A stretch of 64,000 bases of DNA from positions 186,001-250,000 of the forward strand of contig JAJGOT010000497.1 of the NCBI GenBank assembly GCA_022457155.1. Direction: 5' to 3'. Positions 22,950 to 31,359 of the stretch are shown in pieces. Position numbers and translations under genes: made by a program. This DNA comes from Cladopsammia gracilis (lineage: Eukaryota > Cnidaria > Anthozoa > Scleractinia > Dendrophylliidae). Every line of letters begins with the position of its first letter. Position 1 is the first letter of the stretch. A model generated the notes under the pieces. It was not told where the DNA came from. It made no database searches and saw nothing but the letters and a program-made list of their open reading frames with translations.

Positions 22950-23896
22950 TTAATTGAATTCAATAGCAAATACAACGTCATCATGCGTGATCTGTTCAGT
23001 TGTATTTTTTTTGTAAATTTCAATCCATATTATATCATGTTTTGATAGGTTCATATTTATGTTAAATTCCTGTCGCCTTTCATTTTCAGTTGAGTCAAAG
23101 CTTTGATTTTGTATATTGGTTCCACTGACTCTGACTTTTAAAGTAATAAGAAAATCAGAATTAGTTAATGAGCCAAAGTAACAATTGATGCCTTTTAAAA
23201 TACAATCATAAGGTATAATTTGAAATGGATTTGCAAAATTCAAAAATAAGCGACTTGGATGCCGTGATTTTTCGAAGTAAGCCGTAATGAATGTTTTTGA
23301 TGGTAATGAAGGATTTAATATTCTATGACCATTCATATCAAAATCAGCCTCCATGACCATCTTTTGATTTTCAAAAATGAAAGGTGCATCGAAGACGCTG
23401 CTTTCAACATCAGGTTGAGAACCTTTGACATCATATATGATCAACTTTGCGGGTCCTTCTGCAGCTGACTCGGCAGTTCCCCGCCATTTCAGATCCAGAA
23501 ATATATATTCAGGTGGAGTGATCTCCCATTTATGCATGTGGATGATGGATCTGGCATAATTCGAAAACTTCTTTGTTGATTGCTGATTAATATTCAGACT
23601 TGTGCTCACGACATTAACACTCACACCATCCATTGACGCGGGGAAGAATTCAATGCAAATCGTGTATTCTCCGTCTGGGAGTTTGAACATATTGAATCCA
23701 AGTCTCCCATCGTATTCATTGAAATGATCTTTTGTGATTTGCAAGTCATAAGCCTTCTTATTGAAAAGATGTGGCGAATTTGGAAAATCACTGATTGCCG
23801 TTACTGTCATATTATGTTCAGAGCTGGATTCATCCACATTTTCCATCAGATAGCGGAATGCGTCCTTCGGATGGGAGGTTGACGTGATATGCGATT
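22950..23896 (-). CDS. Spike protein, C-terminal part, in the -1 frame
   Basis: A 298-residue frame counted from the ATG at 23846, but open further upstream and overlapping the end of the fibre-like frame. It contains FNKKAYDLQITKDHF, HMHKWEITPPEYIFLDLKWR and many alternating beta-type stretches, consistent with a beta-rich head or trimerisation domain. It is probably the distal part of the fibre-like gene at 23900-24874: both frames overlap at an A5 run near 23908, where a -1 shift or a one-base deletion would join them. No named family recognised. Confidence 0.6.
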
Positions 23897-23899
23897 CAT

Positions 23900-24874
23900 T
23901 TACGTATTTTTAAGCTTCTCTTCTAATTCTGTCGTGTGGACTACCACACCTCCTATCTTGTTATCCACATAAGATTTTGGCGTGGGTTGATGCTTCAGAG
24001 TTGGCGCTGCAATATTGTTAATTTGTTGCGAGTTCATATCCAGGTTTCCGGTCATTGTTCCACCTTCCAACGAAAGCTTTTTCGCGGATTGGTCGTCCAC
24101 ATATTTTTTGTTTACGCCTTGATCGGCAACTTCGGGGTCTTTCACGTTAAAAATAGTGTGATTTCCCATATCCAAAGCCGTCTCCATTGGAAACGTCTCT
24201 TTGCGGCTGAGAAAGATATTCTTGACGTCATTGTAAGGAACCAGATTGTTATAATTGGCTCCCAAATCATGCCATGTTTGTTGTTTTGATTGGATGACAT
24301 TGTATTTCTCTTGGAGGTCAATATTTTTAGATATATTCAAACTTGAACTAGGTTGTATTTTTTGAATCGCATTTTTCAAAGTTACCATATTCACCGCAGA
24401 AAGATCATTGTTTTCATCCGTATCCATATTTGTGATCAGTTTTCGATCCATATCAATTTCTCCAGGTAGAATTAATTTATTTCCTCGCAGATCCAAATCT
24501 GCAGTCATATGAGTTGTTCCATCTAACTTTAAATAATGCGTGTCTCCATACTGTTTGTTAACAGCATCTTTTTCTAAAACTGGCATTTCTAAATTTCTTA
24601 TATTATGGTTTTTCATATCAAGATTTGCTGTAACTAATGGTAAATGCTTACTAACAAATGTATTTCTTACAAAATTGAAATAAACAACATTGTTCAAGCC
24701 AGTAACTTGTCCTATATTTACTAATTTTTTACCTTGCATGTCGTAATCACCGTTCTCTGTTAATTTGAACCCTACTCCAGGCAACCCACGTTGCGGTGTC
24801 GCCGTTGATGTTGACGATGGTAAAATTCCATTTGAGTAACTCATATATAATTGAGTTATATTATATTTTTCCAT
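23900..24874 (-). CDS. Tail-fibre-like spike protein, N-terminal part
   Basis: 324 residues from the ATG at 24874, which overlaps the ATPase stop by 14 bases. It has at least four repeats of the phage tail-fibre pattern: a 'LDMxxHxIxN' strand followed by a 'P...A(V/T)(N/P)KxYVD' turn, for example GTMTGNLDMNSQQINNI and QGVNKKYVDDQ. Such repeats form triple-beta spikes that bind receptors. The frame stops at 23900 and continues in the -1 frame at 22950-23896. Codons in the first third are AT-rich like block B; the later part is richer in GC like polymerase A, which could mark a recombination point. A role in host attachment is inferred. Confidence 0.72.
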   Translation of the reverse strand: MEKYNITQLYMSYSNGILPSSTSTATPQRGLPGVGFKLTENGDYDMQGKKLVNIGQVTGLNNVVYFNFVRNTFVSKHLPLVTANLDMKNHNIRNLEMPVLEKDAVNKQYGDTHYLKLDGTTHMTADLDLRGNKLILPGEIDMDRKLITNMDTDENNDLSAVNMVTLKNAIQKIQPSSSLNISKNIDLQEKYNVIQSKQQTWHDLGANYNNLVPYNDVKNIFLSRKETFPMETALDMGNHTIFNVKDPEVADQGVNKKYVDDQSAKKLSLEGGTMTGNLDMNSQQINNIAAPTLKHQPTPKSYVDNKIGGVVVHTTELEEKLKNT

Positions 24875-25496
24875 TGAAATTCTTGGTTGTGAATTTCCGT
24901 GGCTTATCAATATATACGAAGGAATATGGTTCTTTAGTTGCTTTCTCATATAATTCTTTTGGAATACAGTTTTCACGGCAAATTAGACTCTTCTCATTAG
25001 CACTTGGGAATTCGTAAATAGAGAAATGTGAACAGTTCAATCTTATGTCTTTTGGTGTCTTATAGTAGCTTTGACTCAGATAAATCACACTGCAATTTTT
25101 GTGTCTCCCTCGTATAAAATAGTCGACCAATGGTTTTTGGTTTTTATTACATACGAAATCGTCAAATACTACTAATTTCTGTGAGTCACAGTCAATGTCT
25201 TCAACGGGAATAATCTCATCGTTGTTTGCTTCGATAACTTCATAGCCAACTTCATCACTTATTGGTTGGAACATATCCATAAGATTCTGGTACTTAGACT
25301 GCTCTAAGTTTTTAGCATAAAGATATACTTTATCAAAATACAACAGATGGATGATCATATGCATTAGTGCATTAGTTTTCCCCGAACCGCTTGGTCCGCA
25401 AACCAACATCCGAAATGATCGATCAGGCATGAATTCATATAACTGTTTAAAGTTTGAGACAACATCGTCTTCAACGTCATAATTTGGTATTTTCAT
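24861..25496 (-). CDS. A32-like (FtsK/HerA) genome-packaging ATPase
   Basis: 211 residues with Walker A GPSGSGKT near residue 36, Walker B QKLVVFDDF near residue 110, and a downstream sensor-type stretch VIYLSQSYYKTPKDIR. Short length, motif spacing and the FDDF box match the A32-like packaging ATPase of Polintons, virophages and large DNA viruses, which pumps the genome into the capsid. It is transcribed away from the capsid block, with 148 bp of repeat-bearing intergenic DNA between them, and is followed by the spike with a 14-base overlap. The frame is intact. Confidence 0.93.
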   Translation of the reverse strand: MKIPNYDVEDDVVSNFKQLYEFMPDRSFRMLVCGPSGSGKTNALMHMIIHLLYFDKVYLYAKNLEQSKYQNLMDMFQPISDEVGYEVIEANNDEIIPVEDIDCDSQKLVVFDDFVCNKNQKPLVDYFIRGRHKNCSVIYLSQSYYKTPKDIRLNCSHFSIYEFPSANEKSLICRENCIPKELYEKATKEPYSFVYIDKPRKFTTKNFNGKI

Positions 25497-25526
25497 TTAT
25501 ATTATATGGGTATATTATTTCAATAT

Positions 25527-25586
25527 AACATGGTGTATAACACGGTGTACAACACGGTGTAGATCACGATGTAGAACACGGTGTTA
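25527..25586. promoter_or_regulatory. Five 12-bp tandem repeats between divergent genes
   Basis: Five exact-register units of AACACGGTGTAx (units 1 and 4 vary). Each unit contains the near-palindrome ACACGGTGT. They lie between the ATPase start (25496) and the capsid-block start (25645), so they could be operator or enhancer sites for both directions. Confidence 0.7.
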
Positions 25587-25644
25587 AACGTTATTTTTTA
25601 TATATAATTTCCCATGTTTATGTAATGTAATAGTATAACAATAA

Positions 25645-26647
25645 ATGAGTTTACTTAAGTGGAAAGAACTCGCAAAGAGTAAATCTGAATAAGGGAATAA
25701 GATTAATTATGTTCATGATAGAATTACGAAACATGATATTAGTCAGCAGACAAGCCAACAGTCATTGGCGAAGGTATTTAAACCAGTGACTGGTAAATTA
25801 GATGATGTTATTGACAGTAATTTAGATTTAAGGATGCCTCCAAGGAAAAAACGACCACCTAAGAAAGGTGAGCCTGGTATTGACTATATGCCTGAAGTTG
25901 ATCCATATGAAGAAATGGATGTCGAAGGTCTGATTGATTTTGGTGATTATGTACCACCACAACAAGATAAACAACTGGTACCAAAACCTCCAACATATGA
26001 AGAATCTTTACAAGATCTTATTGAAGGAAAGAAGCAGATTTATGTTGATCCTGAGGATTTACCACCAGAATATGATGACGACGAAGAGATCGATTATGGA
26101 TTAAACGATGAAGATCTGATTAATGAGATTTTGGATGATGTTGGCATTGTGAATTATGAAAATGCGGATAAGATATTGAATCAATCAACAGTGACACCCC
26201 AAAAGACTAAGAAATATCTTAATAAGATTATAAATGAGGCCCAAACAAAAAGGGGCCAATTAAGGGGCTATAAAGCAAATGTTACAAAACAATACAATAA
26301 GGGGGAGATATCAGATGCAGAGAGGCAAATGCGAAACAAAAGAATAGACAACGCAAGAGTTACTTTAAATGAATACATAAAACATTATAATACTAAATTG
26401 GAAACAATAAAAGGTTCTGGAATCCAGAGTCGGGGAAAAAAACAGAGAGGTGGAAATATTACGTTTTTTAATGATGTAAAGCAGCTTTTGAAAAAATTGG
26501 AATTGATTATTGGTGAAAGAATAGGCAGGGAATACCAGCATTGAAATGCGAAATATAGGAGTAACTATATTGGACACATTATTAAAAATGTCGACAATCA
26601 ATAGACCGCAATATAATAAATTGTTTAGTCAATATTTCAAAATATAA
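25645..26647 (+). pseudogene. PPxY-containing virion protein, block B (stop and frameshift)
   Basis: The ATG at 25645 opens MSLLKWKELAKSKSE and meets TAA at 25690-25692; the frame then stays open to 26544. A one-base insertion near 26520 shifts the last part, which continues in another frame to 26647; the block A homologue (42430-42911) confirms that tail. It has a basic patch (PPRKKRPPKKG), a long acidic middle with two late-domain motifs, PPTY (25987-25998) and PPEY (26062-26073), a basic helical part (LRGYKANVTKQYNKG) and a hydrophobic C-terminal helix. PPxY motifs recruit NEDD4-family ubiquitin ligases for budding or, in adenovirus protein VI, trafficking. Function here is inferred. Confidence 0.65.
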
Positions 26648-26669
26648 TTAATATAACTTTATTATATAA

Positions 26670-27416
26670 ATGGAACGAGAGATAGTATTATCATCTTATA
26701 GTGTAAAAAATCAAGGGAATAATAAACCTGAGGATTTTACAACAAAATTTACTAGACCTATAATTTTGGATAGTAATATGCAATATGATATTGGTCTTAA
26801 CAGAATTATCAATATGAGTTTTACATGGTTTAATGTTAATGCTGGATACAACAATCAATTAATCAAATATAGCTCCGATAGTGGTTCAACATTTAACAAC
26901 ATCACCTTTCCAGCCGGAGTATGGAATTATACAGACTTCAACACATATATCAAGGACATAACAAAGACTGGCGATACGTATCCGATCACTCTTGAATTCG
27001 ATGATACAACATTTAGGGTCACGGTTACATTAGCTCAGAATTACCAACTTGATTTAACAGAAAGTAATTTTAATGACCTAATCGGTTTCGATAAAATAGT
27101 ATTAACAAGTGGAACGAATATAGGGCCGAAAGTGCCCAATCTCAGTCAAGACACTGACATACTTAATATTCATTGCGACCTAATTAATGATTCACTTGTA
27201 GACGGTCATGATACGGACATCATTTATTCCTTCTCAACCAGTGTTCTCCAACCTAGTTATTCATTCACCTTAGAACCCCGGAGAGTCACCTACAATCCTG
27301 TGAATAAGAATACGATTTCTAGTATAAGGATTTATATCACCGATGGAAAAAGAAGATTAGTTAACCTGAATGGAGCAGATACATCTTTCTCACTAATTCT
27401 GAAAAGTTTAGAATAA
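26670..27416 (+). CDS. Minor capsid (penton-like) protein, block B
   Basis: 248 residues, intact. Starts MEREIVLSSYSVKNQGNNKP; has GLNRIINMSFTWFN near residue 43, then many beta strands and a C-terminal SSIRIYITDGKRRLVNLNG. Position directly before a small basic protein and the major capsid protein matches the minor capsid/penton (PX-like) gene of Polintons, a single jelly-roll that fills the vertices. The block A homologue at 42913 is about the same length and very similar. TATA-like AT runs precede the start. Confidence 0.75.
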   Translation: MEREIVLSSYSVKNQGNNKPEDFTTKFTRPIILDSNMQYDIGLNRIINMSFTWFNVNAGYNNQLIKYSSDSGSTFNNITFPAGVWNYTDFNTYIKDITKTGDTYPITLEFDDTTFRVTVTLAQNYQLDLTESNFNDLIGFDKIVLTSGTNIGPKVPNLSQDTDILNIHCDLINDSLVDGHDTDIIYSFSTSVLQPSYSFTLEPRRVTYNPVNKNTISSIRIYITDGKRRLVNLNGADTSFSLILKSLE

Positions 27417-27434
27417 TATAACATAATAGTATAA

Positions 27435-27833
27435 ATGAAGCCATATGAATTCAAAAGATTTTACCATCCAAAACTTGGTAAATTTGTATATCAACACAAA
27501 GGGTCTGGGCTTATCGTTGATAATATTTTCAAACCATTAAAGAGTGTGGCATCAGCTGTTTTTAAGAAATTTGCTAAGCCAATAGCAAAGAAGGCACTAG
27601 AATCGGGGATATCGCATGCAGGTGAGCGACTGGGTAAGGCGGTATCACAGAAGTCAGGAGACCTAATAATGAAAAGATTAGCTAATTTGAGAAAAGGAGC
27701 TACAAGACAAACGGCAAATGTTCCATCCTCACCCATTAAACAGCAACAGCAAGATGAAAGTACTGATATGATACTCAATAGATTGATATCAGGATCTGGT
27801 ATAAAAAGAAGGCGTAGAGTAGGAGTAGTATAG
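27435..27833 (+). CDS. Small basic amphipathic virion protein, block B
   Basis: 132 residues. The N-terminus FKRFYHPKLGKFVYQHKGSG is followed by an amphipathic region (SAVFKKFAKPIAKKALESGI), then a linker and a basic tail GSGIKRRRRVGVV. The size, charge and amphipathic helix recall adenovirus cement/lytic or core proteins. The gene is retained between minor and major capsid genes in both blocks (43662 in A). Function inferred as internal virion or cement protein. Confidence 0.65.
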   Translation: MKPYEFKRFYHPKLGKFVYQHKGSGLIVDNIFKPLKSVASAVFKKFAKPIAKKALESGISHAGERLGKAVSQKSGDLIMKRLANLRKGATRQTANVPSSPIKQQQQDESTDMILNRLISGSGIKRRRRVGVV

Positions 27834-27907
27834 AATAAATCAAATGTTTGAGAATAGTGTTATATATAATAGTATATAATTGTAAAATTATCTAACATAA
27901 TAATATA

Positions 27908-29164
27908 ATGACTTTTAGAACAAGTGAATTTCTACAAAGATATGAGTTGGTGCGATTCCAACTTGATGATGTAATCAGAGCCCCAGCTAACAATCAACAC
28001 CAAGTGAAAAATGGGTATAAATTTACAATTAATGATCGATCGAGTTTCTACGATTGGTACAATGCTTATTTCGAGGTCCAGTTCCAGGTACAAAAATTGG
28101 CTGATGGTACAGCCTATGCTGATGATAGGGTGACAGTTATTAATGGAGCTCATAGTTTGATTAGTCACATCATGATAAAAAGTGCTGGGAAAATTGTGTA
28201 TGATACTGATAATCTCCATAAAGTGACTTATGTAAAGAACCTGCTTGAATATAGTGACGATTTTGCTCGTAGTGTTGCTAAAAACTCTTTATGGTATTTG
28301 GACACAGATAACACTACAGCCAACACTAATGCAGGGTTTGAGTCAAGACGTCTTTTAACGACAGGTAACCATGATGTCAATGTAGTCATACCTCTTAATC
28401 GTTACAGTTTCTTCGAAGAGCTAGAGGGTCGAATGTTAGTCCCAATGCAACTTCAGTTTAATATACAGTTACAGAATGACAATGAATTAATATTTAAGGC
28501 AGGTGCAGTAGGTGACGGACGAGTTGTTATTGATAGATTACTACTTTGGGTACCAAAATTGACACCAAAAGACAGTCTCTACGATAAGTTTGTTAGTTCT
28601 TTTTTGAAAGATGATAAATGGACATACCTGAGAGAAATGTATGAGGCGTCCGCACCAACACATAGTAGTGGATTCTTCCAAATCTCATTCAGTATTGATA
28701 ATGTTAAGGCTATATTTGTATATCTACAAAGAGCTAAAACAAACAATGCAGAGGCAAATCCGTACCTGTTTGACACTTTTAAAGTAAATTCAGGTGATAA
28801 TGCTTGCAGTCTTACAACATGCAGATTGGAATACGGCAATGGAGTATTCTACCCAGAGACTGAATACGATTCAGAATCAAAAGTAAGGATCTTCAATGAT
28901 TTAATGTCCTATGGTATGAGAAAGAATGATTACAACAGCGGTACACAGCTTAACCTATCGAATTACAAAGGTCTCTATCCACTAATCTATTTCGATCTAT
29001 CATATCAAACAGAGAAAGTAACAAGAGACCCAAAGCAGTTGATCTTCAGGTATAAACTGAACGCCAATAGTGCTGGAAATAGTCCTTTCAGCATACATGC
29101 TATAGTCCTATATGAAGAGACAGTTGTCATTGACAAAGTGGGAAATGAATTGGTTATAGTGTAA
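27908..29164 (+). CDS. Double-jelly-roll major capsid protein, block B
   Basis: 418 residues, intact. Signature stretches: RAPANNQHQVKNGYKFTIND near residue 25, FYDWYNAYFEVQFQ, LLLWVPKLTPKDSL mid-protein (between the two jelly rolls), and the C-terminal LYPLIYFDLSYQ and LIFRYKLNA. This is the hexon-like capsid protein of Polintons/adintoviruses. It forms pseudo-hexagonal trimers. The block A homologue is at 44084-45370 with the same motifs. Preceded by a TATA-like run and a 74-bp gap after the small basic protein. Confidence 0.9.
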   Translation: MTFRTSEFLQRYELVRFQLDDVIRAPANNQHQVKNGYKFTINDRSSFYDWYNAYFEVQFQVQKLADGTAYADDRVTVINGAHSLISHIMIKSAGKIVYDTDNLHKVTYVKNLLEYSDDFARSVAKNSLWYLDTDNTTANTNAGFESRRLLTTGNHDVNVVIPLNRYSFFEELEGRMLVPMQLQFNIQLQNDNELIFKAGAVGDGRVVIDRLLLWVPKLTPKDSLYDKFVSSFLKDDKWTYLREMYEASAPTHSSGFFQISFSIDNVKAIFVYLQRAKTNNAEANPYLFDTFKVNSGDNACSLTTCRLEYGNGVFYPETEYDSESKVRIFNDLMSYGMRKNDYNSGTQLNLSNYKGLYPLIYFDLSYQTEKVTRDPKQLIFRYKLNANSAGNSPFSIHAIVLYEETVVIDKVGNELVIV

Positions 29165-29267
29165 AAAGTAATAAATGAATAAATGAATAAATAAAAGAAT
29201 AATGATACCCTTATTTCATATATGTTTTATAACCTGATAATTATATAACATATATTATATACGACGA

Positions 29268-30026
29268 ATGACTCAACTTTATGAGATTAATGTGAAATTG
29301 TCTGACAATCAAAAGAAAAATCTTAGCAATGCTTTCCATAAAAGGGAAACGATCGTTCTCAGGCTTTCAAACGACTCTCTTCATGGGAATGATACTCTTT
29401 ATGTCCCAGCAATGGTAAAAAAAAGGTTGGAGAAGAATCGGAAATTGGGTAAAGGTATGGACATTAAGCTTGCGAAAACAAATATTAGAAAACAAGTCGG
29501 TGGAAGTTTGTTAACTACCATTCTAACCCTTGGACGTGCAGCTTTACCTACTATTGGTAAAACCCTTGGTCTTTCAGCTCTTGCTGGTTTGGCTTCAGAA
29601 GGTGCTTCTCAAGTGGTTAAAGCAATATCTGGAAGAGGTGTACAGTCGGGTGGTTTTCTTATACCCCAAGATAAAATTAATAAGTTGATAGAATATAAGC
29701 ATCTTTTAACAACGAAACAAAAACAGGATATATTGAATGCTCTTCAGTCAGGTTCAGGTGTTCATATTATTCCGACGAGAAATCAACATGGTGGCTTTTT
29801 AAGCGCTCTTCTCGCTTCAATCGGAGTTCCACTCCTTCTAAATGCTTTGGGTAAAACTGGTAGCGGTGCTCCTCGGATTGGAAATAGTAAGAAAAAGGGT
29901 ACTGGAGCTCCAAGAATTGGTGTATATAGACCACCTCCATTTATAGGTATATGGGATCATCCAATTGGTAGGGGGATTAAAAAAAAGCTCCGAAGAAAAC
30001 AAAAAGAGGCGAAGGCTTGCTATTAG
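29268..30026 (+). CDS. Internal virion protein, block B; C-terminus possibly in the -1 frame
   Basis: 252 residues in the main frame. It has an N-terminal basic domain, then a Gly/Ala-rich hydrophobic part (ALPTIGKTLGLSALAGLASE), GGFLIPQDKINKLIEYKHLL, a second hydrophobic stretch (GGFLSALLASIGVPLLLNAL) and repeated GAPRIG with PPPFIG. The main frame ends at 30026 in basic residues. After an A8 run (29979-29986) containing in-frame A AAA AAG, the -1 frame is open to 30076 and encodes a compact hydrophobic tail that is also present, also at -1, in block A. Membrane-active or core protein is inferred; the family is conserved in cnidarian Polintons as far as I recall. Confidence 0.7.
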   Translation: MTQLYEINVKLSDNQKKNLSNAFHKRETIVLRLSNDSLHGNDTLYVPAMVKKRLEKNRKLGKGMDIKLAKTNIRKQVGGSLLTTILTLGRAALPTIGKTLGLSALAGLASEGASQVVKAISGRGVQSGGFLIPQDKINKLIEYKHLLTTKQKQDILNALQSGSGVHIIPTRNQHGGFLSALLASIGVPLLLNALGKTGSGAPRIGNSKKKGTGAPRIGVYRPPPFIGIWDHPIGRGIKKKLRRKQKEAKACY

Positions 30027-30534
30027 GAAAAAACTCACCGTTCAACGGAATTCCACTTCTAGGGGCAATACTGTAAAACCGAAATTCCACAAAGACATCC
30101 CGTTAAGTAATCATGATCTAATAAAATGGTGCAGATATTTAAACATTCCAATCAGTGATGTTCTGTCAAGGGATGAAAGAGTTCCACATAATCATAGCCA
30201 AGCATTATTTATTTACAATCTAGAACCTAGTTATATGGCAGCAAGTCATTGGGTTACAACTTATGTAAAAGATAACGTAATAAATTATTTTGACAGTTTC
30301 GGTATGCCTCCATTTCAAGAGATCGTAAATCATGCGAAAAGAAGGAATATGACACTGCTTCACCAAAACAACCAAATCCAAAACATAAAAACGTCTACAT
30401 GTGGCTACTTCTGTTTATACTTTCTGAACGAAATGAATAAGGGGAATTCGTATTATAATTTATTGCAAGTATTTGACATATATGATACAATGAAGAATGA
30501 GAGATTCCTCGAACATTATTTTAGAAATATCTAA
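29965..30534 (+). CDS. Adenain-like cysteine protease, block B (no early AUG)
   Basis: The catalytic set of the adenovirus protease/Ulp1 fold is visible: His in ASHWVTTY, Asp in VINYFDSFG, Gln in NNQIQNI and Cys in TCGYFCLYFL. It matures capsid proteins. The frame is open from 29965, overlapping the previous gene, but has no ATG until inside the domain (about 30233). The block A homologue has an ATG at 46236. In block B the frame can be reached by a -1 shift at an A AAA AAC (30028-30034) that is in frame with the tail of the preceding gene. A non-AUG start is the alternative. The start given here is the open-frame boundary. Confidence 0.85.
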   Translation: MVGGLKKSSEENKKRRRLAIRKKLTVQRNSTSRGNTVKPKFHKDIPLSNHDLIKWCRYLNIPISDVLSRDERVPHNHSQALFIYNLEPSYMAASHWVTTYVKDNVINYFDSFGMPPFQEIVNHAKRRNMTLLHQNNQIQNIKTSTCGYFCLYFLNEMNKGNSYYNLLQVFDIYDTMKNERFLEHYFRNI

Positions 30535-30547
30535 CTTATACATATAA

Positions 30548-30712
30548 ATGGTTAAATCATATTGCGTTAAGGAAAAACGACAGACGGAATCAGTACCTGG
30601 TTCTGAACGATATTTAAGAACTAAAAACAATCGATTGATGTTGAAATCACAATGTTCTTCTTGTGGAATAATAAAAAGCCGATTTGTATCCAATAAAAAA
30701 AAGGGAAACTAA
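30548..30712 (+). CDS. Small zinc-ribbon-like protein (DUF5679-like), block B
   Basis: 54 residues, 14 bases after the protease. Starts MVKSYCVKEKRQTESVPGSE; then LKSQCSSCGIIKSRFVSNKK. The layout 'YC-x-KxKxT...T-K-N-x-R-x-x-x-x-x-C-x-x-C-G-x-x-K-x-RFV' is that of DUF5679, tiny zinc-ribbon proteins common in large DNA viruses; the first CxxC is reduced to one Cys here. The block A copy at 46682 keeps the same order. Probably a nucleic-acid or virion core protein. Confidence 0.7.
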   Translation: MVKSYCVKEKRQTESVPGSERYLRTKNNRLMLKSQCSSCGIIKSRFVSNKKKGN

Positions 30713-30726
30713 ATAGCCAGTCAGAG

Positions 30727-31359
30727 ATGGCTGGCGGATTTTTAGATATTACTGGTTCCCACAGTCTTGGTGAAATTGCAGCTAAAAGCGCTTTAAAAGG
30801 TTTGTATAATTTAGATAGAATTGGTGCTTCAAAGGCTATTAAATCAGATTTTGCTAAACAAAAGATCAAAGGTATGGCTAACAAATATCTGGATCAAGCT
30901 TTGGATAGTATTACATCAGATTTATCAAAGAAAATAGATCCTTTACACAAAGGCGGTGCTATTGATATACATAAAGCTATTTTAAAAGTAGCACCAAAAA
31001 AGGGTTTTGTGATACCTGGTCATCGATATACAGGACCTGGGAATCCCCTTGATGAGCAATTGAAATATGACCCAAAAACTGGTCAAATACTTGAGATCTA
31101 TCAGCAACCAACGGGTAAAACAGATGCTGTCAGTATGCAGCATGATGTTGATTACAGTGTTTGTGGAAATAAACCAAAAAGTGATCAAGTCAAATGTAAA
31201 AACAATGAAGATCGTAAAATGGTTAAGTCACTGGATGATATACCTTATAATGAGAGACAATGGGGTCATTGGTTGGCTAGAAACACGATTGATATAAAAC
31301 AGAAATTAGGTCTTGGTGTTAAACAAAAAAGGAAGTCAAAAAACTTGAAGCGGCGTTGA
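30727..31359 (+). CDS. Parvovirus-like phospholipase A2 virion protein, block B
   Basis: 210 residues. The C-terminal half has the calcium loop YTGPGNPLDEQ and the catalytic MQHDVDYSVC, exactly the YxGPG...HDxxY pattern of the parvovirus VP1 PLA2, which breaks the endosomal membrane during entry. The N-terminal half (residues 1-90) is helical and basic. The gene ends with a basic tail at TGA 31357-31359. The last codons contain A AAA AAC (31338-31344) in frame, and the -1 frame opens directly into the integrase. PLA2 genes are known in adintoviruses. Intact in block B. Confidence 0.88.
   Translation: MAGGFLDITGSHSLGEIAAKSALKGLYNLDRIGASKAIKSDFAKQKIKGMANKYLDQALDSITSDLSKKIDPLHKGGAIDIHKAILKVAPKKGFVIPGHRYTGPGNPLDEQLKYDPKTGQILEIYQQPTGKTDAVSMQHDVDYSVCGNKPKSDQVKCKNNEDRKMVKSLDDIPYNERQWGHWLARNTIDIKQKLGLGVKQKRKSKNLKRR

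Noticed and set aside
25527..25586. CRISPR array
   Set aside because: Units are 12 bp without spacers, in a eukaryotic element; a tandem regulatory repeat fits better.
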